Positions 46,243 to 57,310 are shown, counted from the stretch's first letter. The stretch: DNA of 64,000 nt from Malus domestica (GCF_042453785.1 NC_091677.1:4621501-4685500); one strand, 5' to 3'. Made by a program: numbers and translations. Notes: generated by a model from the sequence alone, not told the origin.

Positions 46243-47805
46243 TCAAAGGGTTTCAAGACCCTTAGCAAATAGAGAAGCAAATGCCTCCATATGATGTTTT
46301 TCCAAAACCACCCCAATGTCAACAGCGCCACCACCGTTCTTGCAATCTGCAAAAGTGATCGCTCCGGTACTATTTTTCCGAACCACTTCGGTACTCCTCG
46401 GCCTTCCCCATCCAAAATCAGTGCCATACATGTCAAACCGATGCGATCCAGCGGTCGTAAATACTGTGCGAGGATCAGATGTACTCTTCTGTTCATCAGA
46501 GAGGTACAATCGTGAAACCAAATCTTCCACGCCATTCAAAACCCCGTTGTCCAAACCTTTAATGGTTTCACTGATCGCAATTATCGCCATAACCAACCCG
46601 TCTTCTCCCAAAAGTCCTTTTCTTTCTGCAACTGTTAGGTAGGCCGTGACTATGTTTCCGAAAAAGTTTGCAGGCAAAGGAGGGGCTAAGCGTGACCGGC
46701 AGTCCACGCTAATAAACAAAGGTATCTTGTCCCCTTTTATTTCTTCTTCCTCCCCTTGTTCTGCTTTTACTAAGCAAACCCATGTGTAAGCGCACGTTAG
46801 CGAAAAAGTTGACATATGAACCGATGGATCACGTTCTTGTTGTTGGTTGGTGGTGATCTCTTTCATTCTGGTCGTGACCCTTTTCCGTAAAGCTTGTATG
46901 TTCGCGCTTGTGAATTCGAAGATGCCTCGAAAGGAATTCGGTACCACTAGAGATTTATATTGAGCTGCAACCATCAAGCTTCGATTGTTTTGTCTTCCGT
47001 CCATGTTTAGAAACTGGTTCAAGTAGATCGCTTCGAGTTGGAGACCGATCGGGTGTTGGATTACGCTTCTGTCATAAAATGGTTTGAGCTGATCAGGTAA
47101 CAAAATATCATCAGATTGATGAACATGTTTGCATATGTGAGCCCATGATTTCAGAAACAAGAAGAGAGTCTTGCCGTCAATAGCTGCATGGTGCATCGAT
47201 ATGCCAATGGAAAAACCGCCGCTGTTGGGAAAGATGGTGATTTGCAACGCCATCACGGCCGCTTTTTCATGAGATACTGCCAGTTGGGGTACGAGGGGAT
47301 AGTATTCTTTGGATTCGATTTTAAAGTCATTGCTTGAGAGGTGGTGGAAATCGGCATCAGATTCGGATACCGTGAGCGAAAGGGTGTCACCTTGGACGTA
47401 ATCGAGGGTGGGTTTGTGGGAGTTCTCGGGCCACGTGATGTTTCCGGCTAGAGGTAGAAAATGTTGGAGGGTGATAGAGAGCGACGTTTTGAGTTTTGGA
47501 ATAATTGTTGAATGAAAAAAGAGTAAAGTGTCTGCAGGTGAAGAGCATGGCAATATTTCATAGAACAAAAGGCGATGGAAGGGCGGAAACCTTATCCATA
47601 GGAGGTCGAAGAGGGTTAGCGGAAGAGACAACTCGTGAGGCACCAGTGTGTGATTGATTTGGAATACTGCTGAAACGGGACCATCTTTGTTGTAGGTAAG
47701 ATTCTCCACTCCTGATGAGAATGCTGAGTCTGATGAGCCAGGTTTTGTTTGTGGAGCTACCCTACAAACTTCAACGACTTTCAGAGAGTTATTTGGGTCT
47801 GTCAT
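46243..47805 (-). CDS. BAHD acyltransferase 2 (phenolic glucoside malonyltransferase-like)
   Basis: A 520-residue intronless frame. The family transfers malonyl or other acyl groups from CoA to glycosylated flavonoids or phenolics, usually in the cytosol. Seen: N-terminal VVEVCRVAP, HXXXD as HHAAID (about 202), FRGIFEFT, SVDCRSRL and DFGWGRP (about 463). Two oddities: about 40-45 extra residues near 20-60 compared with the cluster mates (about 455-475 long), and NFFGNI where anthocyanin/flavonoid malonyltransferases have YFGNC. A TATATATA word lies near 47904-47912, about 100 bases upstream of the ATG. The catalytic motifs are intact, so it is probably an active enzyme; the substrate is unknown. 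Confidence 0.9.
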   Translation of the reverse strand: MTDPNNSLKVVEVCRVAPQTKPGSSDSAFSSGVENLTYNKDGPVSAVFQINHTLVPHELSLPLTLFDLLWIRFPPFHRLLFYEILPCSSPADTLLFFHSTIIPKLKTSLSITLQHFLPLAGNITWPENSHKPTLDYVQGDTLSLTVSESDADFHHLSSNDFKIESKEYYPLVPQLAVSHEKAAVMALQITIFPNSGGFSIGISMHHAAIDGKTLFLFLKSWAHICKHVHQSDDILLPDQLKPFYDRSVIQHPIGLQLEAIYLNQFLNMDGRQNNRSLMVAAQYKSLVVPNSFRGIFEFTSANIQALRKRVTTRMKEITTNQQQERDPSVHMSTFSLTCAYTWVCLVKAEQGEEEEIKGDKIPLFISVDCRSRLAPPLPANFFGNIVTAYLTVAERKGLLGEDGLVMAIIAISETIKGLDNGVLNGVEDLVSRLYLSDEQKSTSDPRTVFTTAGSHRFDMYGTDFGWGRPRSTEVVRKNSTGAITFADCKNGGGAVDIGVVLEKHHMEAFASLFAKGLETL

Positions 47806-48859
47806 AGGACTGTTGAATTGGAATTTGAAATCAACTTAAGAACCTTTTAATGAAAAATGTTTATCAGATGATGATCAGAATTCAGATTAGGACTTGCTAA
47901 CCCTATATATAATCGAATTACGGGGACAAGTGTAATCTAGTAGTTAGTAGATAAACACTTCAACCACCGGTTCAAGAAAAAAAAAATATAAATGTGGGCA
48001 CCCATTCAAGAAAAAGAACAGTAATGTAGCCAGAAGATCAAAAGTCAGACTTTTCATCATATATTTCATTTATAAAGTTGAGCATCTAACAAGTTGCAAT
48101 ATAAAATTATTCAAAGCTATCTATATCTTAAACTTAGAAAATTTAAAACAGAACAAAGCAGAAAAGCAAAGGAGGAATAAAACAAAAAGGAAAGAAAACT
48201 ATAAAATTGTTCTAATGAAATAAAACCATACAAAGATGATCCTGATAGGATGCTGACTGGATACTGACTGGCACTATCAATTGGTTGTTTTGTATGTGAG
48301 GACTAGGATGTGAGAATCCGGATCCTCTTTGTGAGGATCTTGAAAATCCGTGAATCATATTCGTTCATGGTCAGAAATTATTTCAAATATTTTTATTTAA
48401 AATTAAATACAAATAATAACTAACAAAAACTGATCATATGATGTACGATAAACAGACATAATTTACAAATCTCCAGAACCCTCGTCAAAAGCATCAGAAG
48501 ATGATCCTGTTGTGGATGTGATAAGGTTGGCTAGTTAGGTATGATTAGAGATAAAGATGTTAGTCGGTTTCTTAGTGGTCAAGTGAGCTTGGTTACTGTA
48601 TTAGGTAAGCTGTAAGAATGGAAGTTTGTTGTTAAGAAAGTAATATTGTAATGAATACACTGTTTTACTGTTAAATTGAGTATAAGACGCAAAGCAAGGG
48701 TTCTATCAGATTCAGTTTGTGCAAACTTTTAACAGATTGATTATGAAATAATAAGTAATGTTACATTTATCACATATGAAATAAATATTACGATCGAAAA
48801 CCCACCGCCACACGAACCCTAGACAGATGTACCCAATCACTGTATAAATATTTTAAATA
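47806..48859. other. Spacer with degraded MITE
   Basis: 47806-48060 is promoter of copy 2. 48310-48490 has GGATCCTCTTTGTGAGGATC and GATCATATGATGTACGAT words matching the MITE family at 59478-59640, in diverged form. No gene seen. Confidence 0.4.
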
Positions 48860-50284
48860 TCATATGTACTCAAGACCTTTGGCAAACAGAGAAGCAAAAA
48901 CATCCATGTGATGTTTTTTCAAAACCAACCCTATCTCAACACCTCCGCCACCATTCTTGCTATCTGCAAGAGAGATCGCTCCGGTCCTGTCTATCGAAAC
49001 GACGTCTGTCTTCCTCGGCCTTCCCCATCCAAAATCAGTGTCGTAAATCTTAAACCGATGTGAGCCAGCAACGGAAAATTTTGTACGATCTTTGCTACGC
49101 ACGCCACTGTACAAACTTGAAACCCGATTCTCTGCCCCTTTCAAGACCCCCTCATCCAAACTTTTTATGGCTTCACTAATTGCACTCACAGCCACAACCA
49201 AGCCATCTTCTCCCAGTAGCTCTTTTGTCACTGCAATTGCATTACGGCCAGTTAAGCAGTTGCCAAAATAGTTTGCTGGTAGAGGAGGGTCAAAGCGGGA
49301 CCTACAATCAACACTAAAGAACATGAGTGATACGCCAGCTTTCATCTCCTCAACCTTGACTAAGCAAACCCATGCGTAGGCACATATGAGAGAAAACGTT
49401 GACAAGTGAATCGATTGATATTGTTCTTGTTGTTCCTTCTTGGACATCACCGTTTGCCTTAGGGCTTCAACTTTTGTGCGCGTAACTTGGAACGTGCCTC
49501 GAATTAGGTCAAGTGAAACAGGATCTGTACGCACTTTAGTCATCAAGCTTCTATTGTTGGGTCGGTCCATGTTGAGAAATTGGTTTGAGTAAATCGACGC
49601 GAGCCGGGCATGATCCTCGACGACCATTCTGCCGTAAAATGGTGTTAGCTGATTCGGTAACGAATTAGACGTTGAGATTAATCCTCCATGTCTACAGAGG
49701 TAAGCCCATGATTTTACAAATAGGGTTGAAGTGTTGCCGTCGAGGACTGCATGGTGCATGGATGTTCCGATAGAAAAGCCGTGGTTAGCAAATAGAGTGA
49801 TTTGCAATGCCATGGCCGTGGCTTTTTCGTCGGATATTGGCAAATGGGGCACAAGCATCTGGTATTGTTTGGCTTCAACAAAATCATTACTCGAAAGATG
49901 GTGGAAATGATCAGCCTGATTAGACTCGGCTATTGTGAGTGAAACGGTGTCGCCTCGGACGTAGCTGAGAATAGGTTTGTGGGAATTTTGAGGCCAAGTG
50001 AGGTTTCCTGCTAGAGGTAGAAAGTGTTGGAGGGTAGTAGAGAGGGATGCTTTGAGCTTGGGAAGTATGTGATCGAAGTCGGTGAAAGGAGGGATTTCAT
50101 AGAAGAATATGCGTTGAAAAGGTGGAAACCTTAGCCAGAATAAGTCAGAGAAAGTAAGATCAAGAAGGAAGTACTCTTGTGTGCCTTGTTGTTCTGGAGC
50201 TACCCTGCAAACCTCAGTTACCTTCAACAGGTTTGGGTCTGCCTCTGCCATTGAAGGGAGAGACGGAAACAAGTGTAATGGCAA
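48860..50284 (-). CDS. BAHD acyltransferase 3 (malonyltransferase-like)
   Basis: 474 residues, intronless. Motifs: VTEVCRVAP at the N-terminus, HHAVLD (about 176), NYFGNC (about 337, intact YFGNC typical of clade I flavonoid acyltransferases) and DFGWGRPRK (about 416). All three family motifs are present, making this the most typical member of the array. The start ATG at 50284 (MPLHLFPSLPSMAEADPN) may be one codon block too early; the second ATG at 50251 (MAEADPN) matches the neighbours better. TATA-like TATATATT text lies at about 50331-50346. Substrate unknown. Confidence 0.92.
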   Translation of the reverse strand: MPLHLFPSLPSMAEADPNLLKVTEVCRVAPEQQGTQEYFLLDLTFSDLFWLRFPPFQRIFFYEIPPFTDFDHILPKLKASLSTTLQHFLPLAGNLTWPQNSHKPILSYVRGDTVSLTIAESNQADHFHHLSSNDFVEAKQYQMLVPHLPISDEKATAMALQITLFANHGFSIGTSMHHAVLDGNTSTLFVKSWAYLCRHGGLISTSNSLPNQLTPFYGRMVVEDHARLASIYSNQFLNMDRPNNRSLMTKVRTDPVSLDLIRGTFQVTRTKVEALRQTVMSKKEQQEQYQSIHLSTFSLICAYAWVCLVKVEEMKAGVSLMFFSVDCRSRFDPPLPANYFGNCLTGRNAIAVTKELLGEDGLVVAVSAISEAIKSLDEGVLKGAENRVSSLYSGVRSKDRTKFSVAGSHRFKIYDTDFGWGRPRKTDVVSIDRTGAISLADSKNGGGGVEIGLVLKKHHMDVFASLFAKGLEYI

Positions 50285-53016
50285 TGATTTAATGTTTAGT
50301 TGGAGATGGAAACAAATAACTTATACAAATATTATATATTATATAAACTAAATCATAAAATCAACTAAAACACTGTTCCTTGAACAGTGTGTCCGCAATT
50401 TTGCCCCTATTTGATTTGCTTTTTCATTTCTGCCAAAATCCCAGTTGGTACCTCTCTGTGCGCTACTTCTCATATACACGTGTTGGTGGATGTACAAGTG
50501 TTGGTAATCCTGGAAAAAAAAAATGGAAAAGTTGAGCTTTTCCATTTGCTTCCATAAACCACGGGATCTCTTGCAGCAGCAACCATTAGCTTTCTTTCGC
50601 AGAAACTACGAACCCATCTCGACTTCTCTCTCGGAACCCAGCTCGAGTCCTTGAGTAAAACTCATCTTCTTTCTTGGTTTTTTCTTCTTAGCATCTTACA
50701 GTACTCTTTCTTTCTTCATATATCTTTATATTAGCTGAAATTCTGAGTTGCCGACTCTCTAAACACTATTTTTACATTCAAAATGCGAAATTGGTTCAAA
50801 TATTTTTAGGTAGTTGGTGGTATATTTTTTTCTCTCTTTTCCTTTAGGACTAAGAGCATTTGTAATGGTGTCGGCAAAAGAAATAGGAAATTGTATTATA
50901 ATAGTTAACGCGGGAAGTTCTACTTTGTCTCATAGAAAAATTGTGTCGCAGGAATGAAATAGGCAAATTTTATTTTATCATCTTATTTTATCTTTGACAT
51001 CTACTTTTAGCCTTTATTTTAGATTCCTCCACATGAATGCCAAATCGCCGATAATGTTGAAAGTAAGCAACATTGCCAACTTTGTGGGTGTTGAAAAAAT
51101 TTGCTTATCCAATTGACTAAGCCATTGGAGCATATTTTTGTCTACTTGTTTCTTCAAAAATGGATTTGACTATCCATTTGCTTACTCCATTTGAGAAGAA
51201 ATTCTTCAACACGGTGAATGGAACAGTGGCCATACGACTCCGCACACCAAATCACCCCTATCCCACCCTCCTGATTTTTTTCATATTCATCCGGCACCGT
51301 TTGTGTCATCCTCCCTTCCTCACACGGCACTGTCACGGAGAGGCGACTAACGGTGACCGCTCCCAAGAGCTTCTTCCATTAGAAATGGCCTAGTAGATTT
51401 TATTGACTGAAAAAGTTAGTGGATTCTAGTAGACATGTTTGTCCATATCCAAATTATTAATTAAAAATTTGCCCAAAAAATGATGATTGATAAATTCAAA
51501 GATATTGGACAATATATAACTACTTTTTTGCCTTTTCAATTTTTGGAAAGGAAAGTCAGCAAAATTGAGCATCTAGAAGTCTTGAATATGTGGGATGGTA
51601 AGAAATAGTATTATAAGAGTATTTGTTGCACTAGACTATCTCGGAATATATTAGATTTATGAACTAATATATTAGATTTATGGACTAAGTTAGATTGATT
51701 TAGACTAGATTATGTTGAATTAATTTAATGAAGCATTTGGTTCAATATCAAACTAATAAGCAGAATAATAAAGATAATAAAAATTAATTTTCTTTTTCTT
51801 TTTTTTTTCTATTTTTTTTCATTTTGCTTTCCTTTTTCTAGAACACTCCAACTCTCTCGAAAGCTGTCCCGTAACCACGGTAAAAACGTGGGAGAAATTT
51901 AGTTTTGTAGAGCTTTAATGGTACCTTGGTTTTGGTTATTTCATTTTGAAATTGAGGCCATAAAATTTCCCTATCAAGTCTGGGTTTTGCAGGGCTTCAG
52001 ACGAATTTAGTTTTGCAATTCTAATCTGAGGTTTGCAATTCGAATATGGGTTTCGCAATTTGAATTTGGGTTTTGCAATTCCAGCATACCTGAGTTTACG
52101 TTGCTGAAAAGTGATTTTTTTTTCTCAATATGACCTCTAATGGTTTCGTGACCTTCTGAAGAAGTGTTCAGATTATTCCACGCTTCAAGGTGAGCTATCA
52201 TGGGTCGGATTTGAAGCAGATATGGAACCAAAGCGGGCTGGACAGATTCTGGACGAATTTTACTAGTCAATTTAGGATTAATTTTCCTAATTTATTTTAA
52301 TTTATTTAGACAGATTCCAAATAAATTAGTTCCGTTGTGTCTTTTGTTTTTTTTTTCCTTCTTATCTCTTTTTTCTAGTTGGACCCACTATCTTCTCTCT
52401 AAATATTTTTTATCCCATTCTGCCGTTTGTCCCTTTTTTATATCCCTACAATATATTGAAAGCTAAACATAATTGTAACCTTTTAAATTAATAGCCTTCA
52501 CCTCATAATTATTAATATCTTATAAGAAATAAAACCTTTTCATTTATTAGTATTCTTAAAAAAAAAAAAAAAAAACTTTTCAATTTACTAGTTCTTCAAG
52601 AAAATTGGCCCTAAATATTGTACTAAGGCTTTTAATCTTTGAAAGATAATTATTAATATCTTATAAGAAATAAAACCTTTTCATTTAATAGTATTCTTAA
52701 AAAAAAAAAAACTTTTCAATTGACTAGTTCTTCAAGAAAATTGGCCCTAAATATTGTAGTAAGGCTTTTAATCTTTGAAAGACAAAACAAGGCTGCCATA
52801 TACACACAAAGTGCTCAACGAAGTGTTCATTGAAAAAATAGAGAAAATTTTTTACCTGCTACACACTATTTCTGTCTACAAAATCTTTAAATCTTTTATA
52901 CTAGGACCATCCGATGTTGGAATCCTGCATCTACCACTGATGACACATTATTTAGAAACAAAAGAAAAATAATTAAAATAAACCATAAAATTTGAGAAGA
53001 CGCAACAAATTAGTCT
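50285..53016. other. Long spacer in the acyltransferase array
   Basis: No supportable gene. About 50846-51135 may be a MITE (GAGCATTTGTAATGG and CCATTGGAGCAT ends). 51620-51760 has TAGACTA and GATTTATG(A/G)ACTAA words like a hAT-type remnant. 52505-52645 and 52646-52781 are a tandem duplication. The rest is AT-rich with long T runs. Confidence 0.35.
52505..52781. repeat. Tandem duplication of about 140 bp
   Basis: Both units start ATAATTATTAATATC, include AGTATTCTTAAAAAAA and GTTCTTCAAGAAAATTGGCC, and end at GAAAGA. They differ mainly in poly-A length and a few bases, so the duplication is recent. Confidence 0.9.
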
Positions 53017-54420
53017 TCAAAGGTTTTCAAGGCCTTTAGCAAAGAGAGAAGCAAAAATTTCCATGTGACGTTTTTTCATTACCAACCCAATATCCAGACC
53101 TCCAGCACCATCTTTAGATTCCGAGATGGACATAGCTCCCGTCCCTTCTATGGAAACAATCTCGACCTTCTTCGGTCTTCCCCATCCGAAATCCGTATCA
53201 TATATCTCAAAGCGAGGTGAACCGGCCGTCGAAAATATACTCTCATCAGTACCCACAGAGTACAATAATGGAATCCAATCCTCAGCCCCATTCAAAGCCC
53301 CATCGTCCAAACTTTTTACAGCCTCACTGATCGCATCGACCGCCACAACCAACCCCTCTCCTCCTAAGAGCTCTTTTGTTTCTGCAACTGCCATCCGAAG
53401 CACTAAGCAATTCCCAACATAGTTTGTAGGTATAGGAGGGTCTAACCGAGACCTAGCGTCCACAGTAAATCCCATCACTGCATTTTTGGCTTGCATTTCT
53501 TCTGCCTTGATTAAGCAAATCCATATGTACGCACATGTTAGACAGAACGTGGACAAATATTGAACCGCTTGATGACCGTGTTGTTGTTTCTTCTCTTTCA
53601 CCAACTGCCTCAGTGCTTCTATATTTGCCCGTGTGAACACAAACGTGCCACGAATTGAACTCGGTACTAAAACTTTAAACTTGGAAGACATCAAGCTTCT
53701 GTTGTCGGGCCGGTCCATGTTTCGAAATTGGTTCGCGTAGATCTCTTCTAGGCCGGCGGGGTCTTTGATGACGCTTCTGTCTAAAAAAGGTTTGAGCTGT
53801 TCCGGCAACAAATTGGAATCTTCGTGTTTGCAAATGTGAGCCCATGTTTTCACAAAAATGGTTGAGGTCTTGCCGTCTAGGATTGCATGGTGCATGGATG
53901 TTCCAATACAGAAGCCACGGTTAGGAAATATGGTGATCTGCAATGCAATGGCCGCGGCTTTTTCGTGAGACATAGGCATCTGGGGTATGAGAGGATGGTA
54001 ATCTTTGGCTTCAATGTTGAAGCTGTTGGTTGAAACTATATGGTGGAAATCACAATCGGACTCAGCTATGGTGAGCAAAACCCCGTCTCCTCGGACGTAA
54101 CGGAGAACAGGTTTAGGGGACTCTTTGGGCCATATGACGTTTCCGGCTAGAGGCAGAAATTGTTGGAGGGTGAGAGAGAGTGAGGCTTTGAGTTTCGGAA
54201 TGAGTGTTGAATGGGTGAAGCTGGTGTCGGAGGAGTTAGGGTTACTGATTTCATAGAAGAAAAGGCGTTGGACGGGTGCAAATCGTAGCCAGAGCAAGTC
54301 GAACAAGGTTAGAGGAAGGGACTCAGGGATGGCTGATGAGTCCGGCGTGCTTGGTTGTGGTGCTACTTTGCAAACCTCAACCACTTTCACCGAGTTTAGA
54401 TCTGCCTTATTGCAAATGGA
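53017..54420 (-). CDS. BAHD acyltransferase 4, start codon apparently lost
   Basis: 457 codons from GTG at 54390 are open and family-like: VVEVCKVAP, HHAILD (about 166), NYVGNC (one change from YFGNC), SRLDPP and DFGWGRPKK (about 399). Sequence upstream continues in frame as NKADLNSV, where relatives have MADPN; the expected ATGGCAGAT reads AATAAGGCAGAT, so the initiator is missing and no in-frame ATG occurs upstream to at least 54465. Either the gene is a young pseudogene, or an upstream exon supplies the start (an AG acceptor-like AATAAG sits there). The rest of the frame is intact, so loss must be recent. Confidence 0.8.
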   Translation of the reverse strand, partial: SICNKADLNSVKVVEVCKVAPQPSTPDSSAIPESLPLTLFDLLWLRFAPVQRLFFYEISNPNSSDTSFTHSTLIPKLKASLSLTLQQFLPLAGNVIWPKESPKPVLRYVRGDGVLLTIAESDCDFHHIVSTNSFNIEAKDYHPLIPQMPMSHEKAAAIALQITIFPNRGFCIGTSMHHAILDGKTSTIFVKTWAHICKHEDSNLLPEQLKPFLDRSVIKDPAGLEEIYANQFRNMDRPDNRSLMSSKFKVLVPSSIRGTFVFTRANIEALRQLVKEKKQQHGHQAVQYLSTFCLTCAYIWICLIKAEEMQAKNAVMGFTVDARSRLDPPIPTNYVGNCLVLRMAVAETKELLGGEGLVVAVDAISEAVKSLDDGALNGAEDWIPLLYSVGTDESIFSTAGSPRFEIYDTDFGWGRPKKVEIVSIEGTGAMSISESKDGAGGLDIGLVMKKRHMEIFASLFAKGLENL

Positions 54421-54609
54421 GAAAGCAAAACAAGTTAATAGTTTATCATTCAGGTAAATAATGGCCCCCCTTTTTTAATGACGGCCAATGTGGTTTGTTG
54501 GATCATTTTTTATTCTTTTTGGTACTAAGCTAGAAGCAGCGGGATCCCCAAGGAGCCGCTTATACAGTGAAATTATGAGTATGCCAGAAAGATATCATAT
54601 TTAAGAAAT

Positions 54610-54755
54610 GATGTGATATTCACACATCTCATTTTATTTCTCACACATATTTTTAATTTTCGATCATCAGATCGAATGAATTGAAGAATATCAACGAACA
54701 TGAATTATCAAAAGATGTGTGAAAAGTAAAATGGGGTGTGGATAGCACCAGAAAA
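54610..54755. mobile_element. Small MITE
   Basis: Inverted ends GTGATATTCACACATCTCAT at left and GTGTGAAAAGTAAAATGGGG with GTGGATAGCAC at right, typical of a short hairpin element. Target duplication not resolved. Confidence 0.5.
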
Positions 54756-54774
54756 CTCTGATAAAGTGAGACTC

Positions 54775-55070
54775 ATACATGAGCATGGCTGATGTCCTTG
54801 CATAGCTATTTTGCAAACCTCAATTTTTTTTTTTTTAACTAACGATATTATTTATACAAAATGAGATGAGGTGGTCTTAACCTTACAATGAACTAGCAAT
54901 AATATGATTTAAATTCATTTTTAACGAAAATCAAATTTAAAACATCTTACTTACAAATAAAGAAGAATATCATGTTATTATAAATCTTAACCACTTTTCT
55001 TCTTGCATATTGGTAATGGAGAATGTAAAACAAGTTAACCTTTTATAATTGATGTAGATAATGTCCTATG
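54775..55070 (-). pseudogene. BAHD acyltransferase 5' relic with SINE insertion
   Basis: 54790-54822 matches the codons for VCKVAPQ of acyltransferase 4 (TTGCAAACCTCAA), and 54985-55065 matches its upstream leader (ACCACTTT, GGAGAATGTAAAACAAGTTAA). Between them lies a SINE-like insert. Only the extreme 5' end of the gene copy survives. Confidence 0.65.
54823..54984 (-). mobile_element. tRNA-derived SINE inserted in the acyltransferase relic
   Basis: Read on the minus strand it has degraded tRNA-like boxes, with TTTATTTGTAAGTAAGATGT and TTTGATTTTCGTTAAAAATG, and ends in a poly-A run (poly-T at 54823-54838 on the plus strand). A better-kept family member would read GGTTCGATTCTCGTC. The element splits the relic within the first codons. 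Confidence 0.6.
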
Positions 55071-55485
55071 GTTTGGTGAATGATTTTTTATTTTTTGGGA
55101 CTATAAGTCTTGCAAGTTGTGAGCACCGTTATTAAATTCAAGCATGATAATGTGCGTTACATGCATGAACTACTAAATTCCATTGACATCAAATTTAAGT
55201 ATCACTCTATAAAATATCTGGAGCATTTTTGTTCATCATCATAACTATGGTGTATATTTACTATACTCCTAATCATCTCTTACGTATCATTTTATTTAAT
55301 TCTGATTAACCTTTATATTAAATGTTACTTTTTTAATTTTGAAAGAAATTAATCAAGGTTAAATGATAAGATACATGACAAATAATTATGTATATAATGA
55401 GCATATTCCATAATTTATGATGGTGAACAAAAATACTTCCAATAAAATAAGGCAAATTTGAGATTTTGTCAACCAATTTTTACGA
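55071..55485. other. AT-rich spacer
   Basis: No gene, long repeat or regulatory signal I can support. Confidence 0.4.
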
Positions 55486-56676
55486 GTGAGTATTTTTGCT
55501 CATATATTTAAGTGTAGGATATGCTTACCACGCATCTTATAGCTTGCCATGTGTTCTAATGACTAATCAAAGTTAACTTTTTATTTAATTACTTTATTAT
55601 AATTTTCAAACATATTTAAAATTTAAAACTAAACATAAAATAATTAAGAAAATTTAATGCTGTGGGCCCCACCCCACTCCATCGCACCCTTCTTCCCCAC
55701 TCATACGTCGTCTCCCCCACTATTTTTCCAACTACTGCTGCAATTAAAATTTTATCAGATTTAATCTTCGATACTTCGCTATTATTGTTCTTGCCGTTGC
55801 AGATCGGAGCCTGCAAATCCTAGAATTCGAAACTCACAGTATATGAAGTTCGTTCACGAAATCGTAAGAGATTGATGGGGAAGCCAGCGAATCCATGGAT
55901 GGGATGCAGAAGAACAAATGGTCGTTGCTGGTTTTGGCACTGTTACTGCTGCAATTAAAAATTTATCAGATTTAATTACTTTATTATTGTTCTTGCTGTT
56001 TCCACAGCCATGGTTTACTTCATGAGAACTGAGTTTGATTTGTGCGGGCTAACACTGGAAGTCGTTTCGGCGATGGAAGTGATAGAACCGCCGACATAGT
56101 CCACTCGCCGCTGGTCTAGCCGTCGGGATTCGCTGGTGGCGAATTTGAAGCTCTGTGGATTTGTTTTTATTTTATTTTTTGCTTTATTTCAGTGGGGAAG
56201 GAGGAGGAAGGAGGAAAGAGGAAAGAATGGGGGAAGACGGATGAGTGGGGAAGAAGGGTGGGAAGACCGATTGGTAGAGTGGGGTCCAATATTTAATTTT
56301 CTTAATATTTTATGTTTAGTTTTAAATTTTAAATATGTTTCAAAATTAAAATAAAGTAATTAATTTAAAAAAAAGTTAGTTAGTTAGTGGGACACATGTT
56401 AAGCTATAAGATAAGATGAGTGATGAGCATATCCTATAATCAAGGGTGATGAGAAAAAGGACTTGGATTCTCTGCCCTCCCGTGCCCTTCTGTTTGTGTG
56501 ATCACGGTTAAATCACGTCAATATTTTATATTACTATTTTTTTTTGTCTTATTATTTTTATAAAAAACAATATAAAATGTTAGCATGGATTAACCGTGAC
56601 CACACAAAACAGGAGGGCACGTGAGGGCACCGAAATGGGAGGGCAGAGAATCCAAGTCCTGAGAAAAAATACTCAC
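55486..56676. mobile_element. Mutator-like element carrying a captured exon
   Basis: Long inverted ends: GTGAGTATTTTTGCTCAT with the following about 190 bases, mirrored at 56250-56450 and 56669-56676. Flanks TTTTTACGA (55477-55485) and TTTTTATCA (56677-56685) agree at seven of nine positions. The interior reads ESMDGMQKNKWSLLVLALLL at about 55890-55953, then after an intron-like gap ending TTTCCACAG reads AMVYFMRTEFDLC at about 56009-56047. This looks like the N-terminal signal anchor of a Golgi type II membrane protein, captured with its intron. The right end is split by a second MITE. A sister copy lies at 60893-61560. Confidence 0.75.
56459..56659. mobile_element. Palindromic Mutator-like MITE nested in the previous element
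   Basis: Starts GGACTTGGATTCTCTGCCC and ends with its complement; the whole 201 bp folds as one hairpin. A perfect 9-bp duplication TGAGAAAAA flanks it (56450-56458, 56660-56668). Same family as 60406-60627. Confidence 0.9.
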
Positions 56677-56685
56677 TTTTTATCA

Positions 56686-57310
56686 AGTGCAAATATCTTC
56701 TTATTTACGCTACACAAAATATAAAGAAATTTAATATATAAAGAAGAATTGTAGTGTAGAATTTCAATTTTCCAAATAGTGTAGTGTAGAATTTCAATTT
56801 TCCAAATAGTATCGTGTAAGTTCACACATATATGTGTTGATTTTAATATTAACTCACGTTTTTTCACATCATTTAGCGTGTGTTGTTTATGTCTTAAGCT
56901 TAAATGACCCCGCATATGAAGAGAGTGTTTGGATGGCTGCGTTTAGAGCAATAGCATTAATAAATTAAATAATTAGTTGTAATGAAGAAATAAATCAATG
57001 AATATCGAATCCGCACGACAATGTATAAGCATAATTACTTTTTGCCATTTTAGTAAAATGCGTTGTAAAAATATTTGATATATTAGAGATGGAAACAAAC
57101 AATGTATATAAATAACTATACATATAAAAATTAAACATTAATTGCATTACATTCGCATTATGTGATATGCATGTAGATAAAATTTATATATTAAATAATG
57201 TGCCACAACATGAATGAGCACGTTTATTAAAGCGGTAATTTGCGGCTTTCGTCATTTCCAGGCTGAGGGTATCAACCGATCTCCGACAGGATAGTTTCAA
57301 GAACACGGCT
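56686..57310. other. 3' flank of acyltransferase 6
   Basis: AT-rich. A 30-base segment TGTAGAATTTCAATTTTCCA is repeated in tandem at 56753 and 56783. No gene seen. Confidence 0.4.

Noticed and set aside
50285-50850. Possible leader of another gene after acyltransferase 3
   Set aside because: CT-rich leader-like text (50560-50720) but no coding frame follows on either strand.
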